Origin: an uncultured Oscillospiraceae bacterium
Lineage (GTDB): Bacteria > Bacillota > Clostridia > Oscillospirales > Acutalibacteraceae
Assembly: GCA_900555705.1 (NCBI GenBank)
Contig: USLV01000033.1
Coordinates: 1 to 8,735, forward strand
Direction: 5' to 3'
Length of the DNA: 8,735 nucleotides
Shown: positions 1 through 6,129 of the stretch, in pieces
How positions within the stretch are numbered: the stretch's first letter is position 1
Layout of the letters: every line of letters begins with the position of its first letter
Notes under the pieces: model-generated
Database searches by the model: none
Seen by the model: only the letters and a program-made list of their open reading frames with translations
What the model was told of the DNA's origin: nothing
Made by a program: the position numbers and the translations under genes

Positions 1-30
1 CGTGGGCTCGGAGATGTGTATAAGAGACAG
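1..30. other. Nextera (Tn5) sequencing adapter remnant
   Basis: These 30 bases match the end of the Illumina Nextera read-2 transposase adapter. They comprise the CGTGGGCTCGG tail followed by the complete 19-bp Tn5 mosaic end AGATGTGTATAAGAGACAG at 12-30. This is library sequence, not genome. Genomic sequence begins at 31. Any start codon placed inside it, such as the GTG at 16 which is in frame with the first gene, is artificial. Confidence 0.97.
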
Positions 31-831
31 GCGGAGCAGAGCCAGATACGTGCTGTCGCCGACTATGACAATCTGCTTCAGCAGATGCAGGCGGAAACGC
101 TCGCCGAGGAATGGAAAAAAGCACAGGAATACAACGAATCCCTGATGGGCGAGCCGGTACACGACCCCTTTCTGGAGGGCAGCGGAAAGGCACTGCCGCA
201 GAACTACCTTGACATTTTGCACATATCCGATACGATGGGCACGGTTGAGATACCGAAGATATTGGTAAGTCTTTCCATATATCACGGAACGGATGCCGGG
301 ACGCTCGACAAGGGCGTGGGACATATGCGCCAGACCGCCATGCCAATCGGCGGAGAGGGCACACACGCGGTGCTGACCGGGCACACGGGGCTTCCAAACG
401 CAAAGATGTTCGACAACCTGACCAGGCTCGTGATTGGAGATAAGTTCTACATCCATGTTCTGGGCGAAACGCTCGCATACGAGGTGGATCAGATAAGTAC
501 CGTCCTTCCCGAGGAGATCGAGCTTCTCAATCCTGTCGACGGAGAGGATCATATCACCCTTCTGACCTGCACGCCATATGGTGTAAACACACACCGCCTT
601 CTGGTACGCGGTGTGCGTGTTCCCTACGTAGAGGAGGAATTTTACCAACAGTTTGCTCTGCAGGAAGGAATGACGCTTTTCGAACAGCTTGTCGTACAGG
701 CGGCTATCATCGGAAGTGCCGTTCTGGCCGTGCTCGTCACCATGCTCATTTTGTACCTGCGACGGAGGAAGGGAGCATCTGCGCCTCTGCCGTACAGACA
801 GCACCGCTCCGGAGGGAGGGAGAACAGATGA
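31..831 (+). CDS. Class C (pilus-type) sortase, 5'-truncated
   Basis: A membrane-bound cysteine transpeptidase, expected to join pilin subunits on the outer face of the membrane. It is cut at its 5' end by the adapter, leaving 266 residues; the N-terminal membrane anchor is missing. Counting from base 31, a DPF motif at residues 45-47 matches the active-site lid of class C sortases. The catalytic triad is visible: His in LTGHTG (bases 382-384), Cys in TLLTCTPYG (568-570) and Arg in THRLLVRG (595-597). A C-terminal hydrophobic segment (about LVVQAAIIGSAVLAVLVTML) followed by RRRK is the usual class C second anchor. Its stop overlaps the next sortase start (ATGA), so the two are co-transcribed and probably translationally coupled. 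The pilin genes it would serve should lie upstream, beyond the window. The family call is firm; the pilin substrate is inferred. Confidence 0.93.
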   Translation, partial: AEQSQIRAVADYDNLLQQMQAETLAEEWKKAQEYNESLMGEPVHDPFLEGSGKALPQNYLDILHISDTMGTVEIPKILVSLSIYHGTDAGTLDKGVGHMRQTAMPIGGEGTHAVLTGHTGLPNAKMFDNLTRLVIGDKFYIHVLGETLAYEVDQISTVLPEEIELLNPVDGEDHITLLTCTPYGVNTHRLLVRGVRVPYVEEEFYQQFALQEGMTLFEQLVVQAAIIGSAVLAVLVTMLILYLRRRKGASAPLPYRQHRSGGRENR

Positions 832-1553
832 CCCGAAAAGCTCGGCTGATCACCTCCCTCATTGCGTTTGTCATGCTCATAGCCGGGATGGGGCTGTTCT
901 CGTATCCGCATATAAAGCAGTATTTCTATCAGAAGAAGGCAGACGCGGTGATCAGAGAATTCAAACACGCGGCAGAGGAGCAGTTCGTTCAGAAGGAGCA
1001 GCCCGGCGATCAAAATCCCGGCTTTCTGCTGTCCGAGCTGTACGAACAGATGCAGGAATATAACGAGAGGCTCTTTCTCATGGGGCAGTCCGAGCTGAGA
1101 GACCCGTTTTCTTATGAGCAGCCCAGCTTTGATCTTGCGAAATTCGGACTTGTCGACAATATTGTGGGATACATTGAGATACCGAAGATCGAGGTGCGCC
1201 TTCCGATCTACCTCGGCGCGAGCGTAGAGAATATGGGCAAAGGGGCGGTGCATCTCTCGCAGACGAGCCTCCCGATTGGCGGTAAGAACACAAACTGCGT
1301 CATCGCAGCGCACCGCGGGAGTCTGCGCGGATACATGTTCCGCAATATCGACAGGCTCGAGCCGGGAGACGAAATCCGCATTGTCAATTTCCGGGAGGCG
1401 CTCACCTACAGGGTTACGGAAAGCGTGGTCATCATGCCGAACGATATTGAAAGAATCATGATCCGTCCAGAAACGGATATGGTCACGCTGAGTACCTGTG
1501 ACCCCATCGGCCATAACTATCACCGACTTATTGTTTATGCTGAAAGGTCTTGA
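828..1553 (+). CDS. Class C-like sortase, second copy
   Basis: A 241-residue sortase. Start at ATG 828, inside an ATGA overlap with the previous stop, preceded by a purine-rich GGAGGGAGGGAG at 811-822. An N-terminal membrane segment lies at about residues 7-26. DPF at 92-94 is a class C-type lid motif. Catalytic residues are His162 (AAHRG), Cys224 (TLSTCDPIG) and Arg233 (YHRLIVY). Unlike its neighbour it ends only eight residues after the catalytic Arg and has no C-terminal membrane segment. The two differ enough in sequence to suggest distinct substrates or roles, for example one polymerising pilins and one adding or anchoring a subunit; that split is inference. It could also be a housekeeping-type sortase that kept a lid. 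A strong terminator follows 27 nt after the stop, so this is the last gene of its operon. Confidence 0.92.
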   Translation: MTRKARLITSLIAFVMLIAGMGLFSYPHIKQYFYQKKADAVIREFKHAAEEQFVQKEQPGDQNPGFLLSELYEQMQEYNERLFLMGQSELRDPFSYEQPSFDLAKFGLVDNIVGYIEIPKIEVRLPIYLGASVENMGKGAVHLSQTSLPIGGKNTNCVIAAHRGSLRGYMFRNIDRLEPGDEIRIVNFREALTYRVTESVVIMPNDIERIMIRPETDMVTLSTCDPIGHNYHRLIVYAERS

Positions 1554-1580
1554 CGGAGGAAAGCTGAGCGCAGGGTTATG

Positions 1581-1630
1581 AAAAGGATGTCTGGCTAAAG
1601 TGCATATTTGCTTTAGCCAGACATCCTTTT
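1581..1630 (+). terminator. Rho-independent terminator after the sortase pair
   Basis: A perfect 20-bp inverted repeat: left arm 1581-1600 (AAAAGGATGTCTGGCTAAAG), 10-nt loop, right arm 1611-1630 ending in TTTT, then GTGTT. It follows the second sortase stop by 27 nt and ends the sortase operon. Because the left arm begins AAAA, it could also act on the opposite strand, though no minus-strand gene reads into it here. Confidence 0.9.
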
Positions 1631-1661
1631 GTGTTGATTGAAAGCTTGCGTTTGAACCGTC

Positions 1662-1677
1662 GAGACGCACACGTCTC
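1662..1677. repeat. Short inverted repeat upstream of the DUF421 gene
   Basis: GAGACG-CACA-CGTCTC, a perfect 6-bp inverted repeat with a 4-nt spacer, lies between the sortase terminator and the DUF421 gene. It could be an operator or a small hairpin. It has no T-run, so it is not a good terminator. No function can be assigned from sequence alone. Confidence 0.3.
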
Positions 1678-1725
1678 ATACCGCAACAGTATGCCGCCGT
1701 AAATGCCGGGGGACAGTCTCATCGT

Positions 1726-1754
1726 GTATACTTACTGAAATTTCGATCAGAATA
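1726..1754 (+). promoter_or_regulatory. Candidate forespore (sigma-G/F-like) promoter for the DUF421 gene
   Basis: GTATA (1726-1730), a 17-bp spacer, then CAGAATA (1748-1754). This fits the sigma-G consensus gHATR-17/18-CATWMTA with one mismatch. Caveat: transcription would start at about 1761, directly at the ribosome binding site, giving a very short leader. The overlapping TATACT at 1727-1732 could instead be a vegetative -10 box, but it has no convincing -35 partner. Confidence 0.3.
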
Positions 1755-1776
1755 GAGAGAAAGGAGGATTGGCCGT

Positions 1777-2463
1777 ATGAGCTTTCTGCAACTTTGTCTG
1801 ACCGCCCTGGGGTCTTTTGGCGCAATGTTCCTGGTTGCCAAGTATATTGGACGCAAACAAATTGCGCAATTGGATTTTTTCGATTATATTACGGGAATCA
1901 CAATCGGCTCTATTGCGGCTGAAATGGCCACAGAGTTAGAAGAACCCTGGAAACCGCTTACCGCCATGGTGATATATGGGGGCGTAACGCTGCTGCTGAG
2001 TGTTATTGCCAGAAAATTCCCTCGGACTCGCAAATACCTCAACGGCACTCCCACCATTCTGATGGATCACGGGAAGCTATACTATGAAAATCTGAAAAAA
2101 GCCAAACTGGATCTGAGCGAGTTTATGGTTATGTGCAGGCAGCAGGGATACTTTGACCTGACGAATATTGAGACCGCTGTTTTCGAATACAATGGAAAAC
2201 TCACGATTCTCCCGGTGAGCAGCCAGCGTCCAGCTACACCCAATGATATGAATCTGGCCCCGGAGCAGGAACTGCTGTTTGCAGAACTCATCATGGATGG
2301 CCGTATTCTGGAGAATAATTTAAAACGCATGGGTTTGGATCTAACCTGGCTGGATAAGCAATTGAAGGAGCGCCATATTCATTCTCCTCAAGATGTCGTT
2401 CTGGCAATTTGCGACCGAAATCTGAAATTTGTTGTTTATGAGAAATATCCAACAAAAGAGTAA
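1777..2463 (+). CDS. DUF421 / YetF-family membrane protein
   Basis: A 228-residue membrane protein of the YetF/YkjA/YdfS type. Start at ATG 1777 with AAGGAGG at 1761-1767, nine nt upstream. Three hydrophobic segments occupy roughly residues 3-22, 35-50 and 60-78, with the family's basic GRKQ loop and FDYITGITIG segment between them. A soluble part from about residue 88 opens with the characteristic NGTPTILMDHGKL stretch, then QQGYFDLTNIETAVFEYNGKL and VLPVSS-like strands. Length and order match the family. The biochemical role is unknown; relatives in spore formers have been tied to spore membranes and germination or heat resistance. The gene is visibly richer in A and T than the genes from 2641 onward, and appears to be monocistronic, between a terminator and another promoter. 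Confident on family, not on function. Confidence 0.9.
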   Translation: MSFLQLCLTALGSFGAMFLVAKYIGRKQIAQLDFFDYITGITIGSIAAEMATELEEPWKPLTAMVIYGGVTLLLSVIARKFPRTRKYLNGTPTILMDHGKLYYENLKKAKLDLSEFMVMCRQQGYFDLTNIETAVFEYNGKLTILPVSSQRPATPNDMNLAPEQELLFAELIMDGRILENNLKRMGLDLTWLDKQLKERHIHSPQDVVLAICDRNLKFVVYEKYPTKE

Positions 2464-2476
2464 AGAAATACATCCA

Positions 2477-2501
2477 TACCCATCTCAGCAGGAGATGGGT
2501 A
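2477..2501 (+). repeat. Perfect hairpin downstream of the DUF421 gene
   Basis: TACCCATCTC-AGCAG-GAGATGGGTA, a perfect 10-bp stem with a 5-nt loop starting 14 nt after the DUF421 stop. Position and shape suggest transcript 3'-end formation, but no T-run follows. A second small hairpin, TTCCA-ATGA-TGGAA (2512-2525), lies just beyond it and is followed by a short T-rich stretch. Weak terminator or RNA stabiliser; no other signal was seen between 2464 and 2565. Confidence 0.4.
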
Positions 2502-2565
2502 CATACACCGATTCCAATGATGGAACGCCGCTTTCTTTATGATTCTGTCGCAATGATTATAGACG

Positions 2566-2583
2566 AAGCCCGAGACTGGGCTT
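2566..2583. promoter_or_regulatory. Inverted repeat abutting the hydrolase-gene -35 box
   Basis: AAGCCC-GAGACT-GGGCTT is a perfect 6-bp inverted repeat. Its right arm shares two bases with the TTGACA box that starts at 2582. The position suits an operator bound by a regulator, but no candidate regulator lies next to it. This is a positional inference only. Confidence 0.3.
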
Positions 2584-2610
2584 GACAAAATGCCGTCTGG
2601 CGTGTAGGCT
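2582..2610 (+). promoter_or_regulatory. Sigma-A type promoter for the SGNH hydrolase gene
   Basis: TTGACA (2582-2587), a 17-bp spacer and TAGGCT (2605-2610). The -35 box is perfect; the -10 box is weak at two central positions. Expected transcription start is about 2617, leaving a roughly 24-nt leader that contains AGAAGGAGGG (2624-2633) before ATG 2641. Confidence 0.6.
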
Positions 2611-2640
2611 GAATTGCGACGACAGAAGGAGGGATTTCTT

Positions 2641-3342
2641 ATGGCAAAGAGCTTGCAGGAGATTGCGGAAGCGGTGCGGCGGGATGACAGTCGCGCATTT
2701 ACGGTGCTGGCCTACGGCGCGAGCGAGAGCCAGTTCTGTTCTCCGGCCGGGGCACGGCCGACCTGGGTGCACTGGCTGGAAAAGACCTGGCGAACCCAAT
2801 GTCCGCAGGTGCTGCTGTTCAACGCGAGTATCGGCGGCAACGGCGTGCGTGATCTGCTGGGACGGTATCCGCGCGACGTAGCGCCGTTTTCGCCTGATCT
2901 GGTGATCGTGACAACAGCGGACAACGATCTGGAGGCGGGGGTGCCGCTCGGGGAGTTCCGCGACAAGCTGATCGCCCTCTGCGAACGTATACTGTCCTAT
3001 GGCGGTATGCCGGTGCTGCAAACGCAGTACAGCATGGTGCTGCACCGCTATTCCGAAGCGTTTCGCCGGGACTATCCGGCCTATATCGAGATGAACCGGA
3101 CGGTGGCGCGAGAACTGGATATTCCCTGCCTCGATATGAACCGGCGGTTCCTGCCCTATTATGAAGCGGATCCGGCGCGTTACGCGGAGGAACTGATGAC
3201 CGATAACTGCCATCTGAACGGCGTCGGCAACGCGGTGCTGGGTTGTCTCGCCGCGGAAGCGTTCGGGCTGCCGCGGCCGGAGCTCGCCGATCTCGCAGAA
3301 CCGGCGGAGCGGATTCTCGACCGGATGCGGGCGCTCGCCTGA
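2641..3342 (+). CDS. SGNH/GDSL-family hydrolase with altered block I
   Basis: A 233-residue soluble protein with no signal peptide, so probably cytoplasmic. I chose ATG 2641 because AGAAGGAGGG at 2624-2633 is well placed before it; the in-frame TTG at 2614 lies upstream of that site. SGNH-type blocks in order: GAS at residues 26-28 in place of GDS (Ser28 the presumed nucleophile), Gly65/Gly66 in NASIGGNG (block II), Asn95 in ADND (block III) and Asp188-x-x-His191 in DNCHLN (block V). The aspartate normally before the serine is alanine here. Such enzymes hydrolyse esters, for example O-acetyl groups on sugars or lipids; the substrate cannot be told. It is monocistronic, with its own promoter and a terminator that begins inside the stop codon. 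Family assignment is good; activity is uncertain because of the block I change. Confidence 0.85.
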   Translation: MAKSLQEIAEAVRRDDSRAFTVLAYGASESQFCSPAGARPTWVHWLEKTWRTQCPQVLLFNASIGGNGVRDLLGRYPRDVAPFSPDLVIVTTADNDLEAGVPLGEFRDKLIALCERILSYGGMPVLQTQYSMVLHRYSEAFRRDYPAYIEMNRTVARELDIPCLDMNRRFLPYYEADPARYAEELMTDNCHLNGVGNAVLGCLAAEAFGLPRPELADLAEPAERILDRMRALA

Positions 3343-3387
3343 AAAAACAGGTGCGGAAGACATGTCGTCTTCCGCACCTGTTTTTTC
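3341..3387. terminator. Shared bidirectional terminator between convergent genes
   Basis: A perfect 21-bp inverted repeat: arms 3341-3361 and 3367-3387 around the 5-nt loop ATGTC. The core is CAGGTGCGGAAGAC, flanked by A6 on one side and T6 on the other, so each strand's transcript ends in a GC-rich stem with a U-run. It overlaps the stop codon of the + strand hydrolase (3340-3342) and that of the - strand DUF308 gene (3386-3388). Confidence 0.95.
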
Positions 3388-3904
3388 ATCGCAGCATCAT
3401 CAGCGACAGGATATCCAGCAGCCCGTCGGCCAGCAGGCAGACGCCGAAAAAGAGGATTGTCATCCGCACCGCGCTGAACGGATTGAACAGCAGGGCGATG
3501 CCCAGCGCGAGCAGCGTGACCCCCAAAACCAGCACAATCCACCAGCGGTCCAACTCCAGACGGCGGTACATAAACGCCCGCTGGAGCTTGCCGATCGCGT
3601 CCACCAGCAGTGCCAGCCCGAGCAGAAACGGCAGGAAGGACAGCACCGTCTGTGGGGTAATGAGACAGAACAGGCCGAGTGCCGCAAGGGTGATGCCGGG
3701 GAACAGCTCACTGTTGTCGGCGGCATCCGCCCGTCGGGAGCGCCAATACCGCAGCAGATGCAGCAGTCCATAGAGCAGCGCGCCGATCCCGATTCCGAGG
3801 CCGATCACTTTCGCGCTGTCGTCCGGCCGCCAGATCAGCAGCCCGCCGAGCAGGATATACCCGGCGGAGAAGAGGATTTGTCCCCATTTGTTCTTTGTCT
3901 CCAT
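3386..3904 (-). CDS. DUF308 / HdeD-like six-helix membrane protein
   Basis: A small inner-membrane protein of 172 residues with six hydrophobic segments in three pairs, ending in FFGVCLLADGLLDILSL. This is the layout and length of the HdeD/DUF308 family. HdeD is linked to acid resistance in E. coli, but most members have no known function. I prefer the ATG at 3904 because the G5 run at 3912-3916 is then about 7 nt away; the ATG two codons upstream (3910) would have that run directly against it. The gene is the most distal on the minus strand. It may be read from the upstream operon and also from its own promoter (3936-3964). Its stop lies inside the shared terminator. Confident on family; function unknown. 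Confidence 0.85.
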   Translation of the reverse strand: METKNKWGQILFSAGYILLGGLLIWRPDDSAKVIGLGIGIGALLYGLLHLLRYWRSRRADAADNSELFPGITLAALGLFCLITPQTVLSFLPFLLGLALLVDAIGKLQRAFMYRRLELDRWWIVLVLGVTLLALGIALLFNPFSAVRMTILFFGVCLLADGLLDILSLMMLR

Positions 3905-3935
3905 ATCCATTCCCCCAATCTGTGATTCTGTTGTT

Positions 3936-3964
3936 AGTATACCCCTTCTGGATGGGGTTTACAA
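3936..3964 (-). promoter_or_regulatory. Candidate promoter for the DUF308 gene
   Basis: On the minus strand, TTGTAA (3959-3964), a 17-bp spacer and TATACT (3936-3941). The -35 box overlaps the stop codon of the upstream lysoplasmalogenase gene. The spacer holds a 5-bp inverted repeat, ACCCC/GGGGT (3941-3945 and 3954-3958), that could be an operator or a weak hairpin ending the upstream transcript. It suggests that DUF308 can be expressed apart from the operon. Confidence 0.5.
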
Positions 3965-4711
3965 GCGTTTATCTCCGGAGGAGAGACGGCGGCCGGCGAG
4001 CACCGACAGGGCAAGGAAGCATTCCGCCGGATAGTACAGCAGCAGACAGAGGAAATCGAAGAGCTTGCCGCCGTCGCCGAACATGTGGATCACAAGCATC
4101 AGATCCGACAGATAGAACAGCAGCGTCCCGAGCAGGACGATTGTCCGGAATCGTTTGTCCAGCGTCGACGTCATCGCAAGCGACACGGCCTTGGCGAGCA
4201 TACAGGAGATGATGACTGCATAGGCGTAGACAATGACGGCCATATCGCCAAGCGCAAACCGGGGATAGAAAGTGAGGAAACAGACGGAGCCCGCGACAAT
4301 GAGTGTGGCGAGCAGCAGATCCCGGAGTCCCGGACGTCGCAGCGCGCAGAAGGCCGCAAAAAACAGGATGTGCCCGACGGCGAACAGCGCCGCCCCGCCT
4401 GCAAAATCGAAGTTGAGCACGATGTCGCCCGCACAGGCGAACACCTGTCCCAGAAACAGGAGCTGCTGATAGCGACGGATGCTTTTGGTCGCTGTCATGC
4501 CGCGCGTCAGCAGCAGGTTGACAAGGCAGCAGGCGACAAACAACAGGCCGGCAGTGGCTTTCAGTGCATCACGGGCAGGCTTTTCGAACGAAAGGAACTG
4601 CGAGAAATAGTAGAACCAGCCGACGCCGAGCACCAGCAGGCAAAGAATCAGGTTGAGATTTCGCTCCTTTTTCGAGAGGCCGGTCAGGCTCTGTTTTGGG
4701 GAAAGGGACAT
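3959..4711 (-). CDS. YhhN/TMEM86-family lysoplasmalogenase
   Basis: A 250-residue polytopic membrane protein with about eight hydrophobic segments after a short basic N-terminus. Start at ATG 4711, with AAAAGGAGAAG (4718-4728) upstream. YhhN-family landmarks are present: GDIVLNF with Asp96, GHILFF at 113-118, YLSDLMLV with Asp203, and LLYYPAECFLALSV near the C-terminus. Characterised family members (mammalian TMEM86A/B and some bacterial YhhN proteins) cleave the vinyl-ether bond of lysoplasmalogens, giving a fatty aldehyde and a glycerophospho-alcohol. Aspartates equivalent to 96 and 203 are the usual candidates for catalysis. It lies 33 nt after an aldehyde dehydrogenase gene on the same strand, and an alcohol dehydrogenase gene lies beyond that. 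Both enzyme types act on aldehydes, which supports the call. Activity in this organism is inferred. Confidence 0.85.
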   Translation of the reverse strand: MSLSPKQSLTGLSKKERNLNLILCLLVLGVGWFYYFSQFLSFEKPARDALKATAGLLFVACCLVNLLLTRGMTATKSIRRYQQLLFLGQVFACAGDIVLNFDFAGGAALFAVGHILFFAAFCALRRPGLRDLLLATLIVAGSVCFLTFYPRFALGDMAVIVYAYAVIISCMLAKAVSLAMTSTLDKRFRTIVLLGTLLFYLSDLMLVIHMFGDGGKLFDFLCLLLYYPAECFLALSVLAGRRLSSGDKRL

Positions 4712-4728
4712 GAAAATCTTCTCCTTTT

Positions 4729-4741
4729 GCCGGGTCCCGGC
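4729..4741 (-). repeat. GC palindrome between the aldehyde dehydrogenase and YhhN genes
   Basis: GCCGGGTCCCGGC (plus strand) is a perfect palindrome around one central base. It sits between the aldehyde dehydrogenase stop (4745-4747) and the YhhN ribosome binding site. No T-run follows on the minus strand, so it should not end transcription. It may form a small hairpin that affects mRNA processing or access to the ribosome binding site. Confidence 0.35.
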
Positions 4742-4744
4742 GGA

Positions 4745-6124
4745 TTATTTTACGAACAGATGAATCAGCCTGTCATAAAAGGGACGATAGGGCTGATAGC
4801 GCATCGGCAGGTCAAGGATCGTCTTTTTGTCCACGATGCTTTTGTAGTGGGTAAAGGTGTCAAAGCCGCGCTTGCCGTGGTAGGAGCCCATGCCGCTCTC
4901 GCCGACACCGCCGAAGCCCATCGCACTGGTCGCGAGATGGATCAGCGTGTCGTTGATACAGCCGCCGCCGTATTGCGCCCGGGCGGTCACAAAGCGGATC
5001 GTCTCTCGATTCGAGGAGAACAGATACAGCGCGAGTGGCAGCTCCATCTCATTGATATGCGCCACGGCATCCTCAAGGCGATCATAGGTCAGCACCGGCA
5101 GCACCGGCCCGAAAATCTCCTCCTGCATGACCGGGTCGTCCCAGGAGACATTGTCCAGCACGGTTGGAGCGATTTGCAGCGTCTCCTCGTTGGATTCTCC
5201 GCCGCAGACGACCTTCGCCGGATCGATCAGGCCGCGCAGCCGGTCGTAGTGCTTCCGGCTGATGATTTTGCCGTAGTCCCGGTTGTCGAGCGGTCGGTCG
5301 CCGTATTGCAGCCGCAGCTGCTTTTGCAGCTCCGCCACCAGCCGGTCTTTGATCTGCGCATCGCACCAGATGTAGTCCGGCGCGACACAGGTCTGTCCGC
5401 AGTTGACAAACTTGCCGAACACAATGCGCCGGGCGGCCAGCTCGAGGTTCGCCGTCCGGTCCACGAGGCAGGGACTTTTGCCGCCAAGTTCCAGCGTCAC
5501 GGGGATCAGCCGCTCGGCGGCCTGTCGCATCACTTCCCGTCCGACCGCTTTGCTGCCGGTGAAAAAGATGTAATCGAAGTCGCTTTGGAGCAGGCAGGCA
5601 TTTTCCACGCGGCCGCCGGTCACTACCGCGACATAATCGGTGGGAAAGCAGTCCGCGAGCAGCTCCGCGATGACCGCGCTCGTATGCGGCGAATAAGCGC
5701 TCGGTTTGACGACCGCCGTGTTGCCCGCTGCCAGCGCGTCGATCAGCGGATCAAGCGTCAGCAGAAAAGGGTAGTTCCAGGGGCTCATGATGAGCACCGC
5801 GCCATAGGGAGACGGCTTCTCGAAGCTGCGCGAGATGTACTGTGCGAGCGGGGTTCGCACCCGCCGTTCGCGGGCAAAGCGGCGGGTGTGTCGGAGCATA
5901 TAGCACAGCTCGCTTTTGACCAGTGCGATCTCACACATATAACTCTCGTGGCGGCTTTTCCCAAGATCGGCGTAAAGCGCATCAAATATGCGATCCTCGC
6001 TGTCCTCGATTTTGGCCAGCAGTTTTTTCAGCGCGGCCAGTCGGAACGCAACCGGCAGTGTCGCGCCGGTCGAAAAATATGCCCTCTGTCTGGCCAGAAT
6101 GGTCTGAATTTCCTCAGCTTGCAT
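4745..6124 (-). CDS. Aldehyde dehydrogenase, class 3 (fatty-aldehyde) type
   Basis: A 459-residue NAD(P)-dependent enzyme oxidising aldehydes to carboxylic acids. The length and the early PSPYGAVLIMSPWNYPF segment fit the short class 3 (ALDH3/YwdH) branch, which includes fatty-aldehyde dehydrogenases. Active-site residues: Asn117 (PWNYP), FFTGS at 187-191, Glu212 in LELGGK, nucleophile Cys246 in NCGQTCVAPD, and EEIFGP at 335-340. The tail PYRPFYDRLIHLF is hydrophobic, as is common in class 3 enzymes, and may favour membrane association. Start at ATG 6124, with AAAGGAG 8 nt upstream lying inside the end of the alcohol dehydrogenase gene; only 5 nt separate the two coding regions. Its place before a lysoplasmalogenase gene suggests long-chain fatty aldehyde as substrate; that is inference. 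All catalytic residues are intact. Confidence 0.93.
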   Translation of the reverse strand: MQAEEIQTILARQRAYFSTGATLPVAFRLAALKKLLAKIEDSEDRIFDALYADLGKSRHESYMCEIALVKSELCYMLRHTRRFARERRVRTPLAQYISRSFEKPSPYGAVLIMSPWNYPFLLTLDPLIDALAAGNTAVVKPSAYSPHTSAVIAELLADCFPTDYVAVVTGGRVENACLLQSDFDYIFFTGSKAVGREVMRQAAERLIPVTLELGGKSPCLVDRTANLELAARRIVFGKFVNCGQTCVAPDYIWCDAQIKDRLVAELQKQLRLQYGDRPLDNRDYGKIISRKHYDRLRGLIDPAKVVCGGESNEETLQIAPTVLDNVSWDDPVMQEEIFGPVLPVLTYDRLEDAVAHINEMELPLALYLFSSNRETIRFVTARAQYGGGCINDTLIHLATSAMGFGGVGESGMGSYHGKRGFDTFTHYKSIVDKKTILDLPMRYQPYRPFYDRLIHLFVK

Positions 6125-6129
6125 AGCGT

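Noticed and set aside
642..1679. A 345-codon open frame on the - strand
   Set aside because: It is antisense to both sortases and runs through the perfect terminator hairpin. No ribosome binding site or known domain is seen.
2547..2620. Separated 8-bp inverted repeat GTCGCAAT (2547-2554) / ATTGCGAC (2613-2620) around the hydrolase promoter
   Set aside because: The arms are 58 bp apart with no supporting structure. Length and distance are compatible with chance.
2557..3363. A 268-codon open frame on the - strand
   Set aside because: It is antisense to the SGNH hydrolase, which has a promoter, ribosome binding site and conserved motifs on the other strand. It also starts within the terminator stem.
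5400..5414. Further MarR operator-like half-sites inside coding DNA (GTTGACAAA here, GTTGACAA near 4515)
   Set aside because: Only one arm matches and the inverted partner is absent. Such 8-9-base matches are expected by chance.
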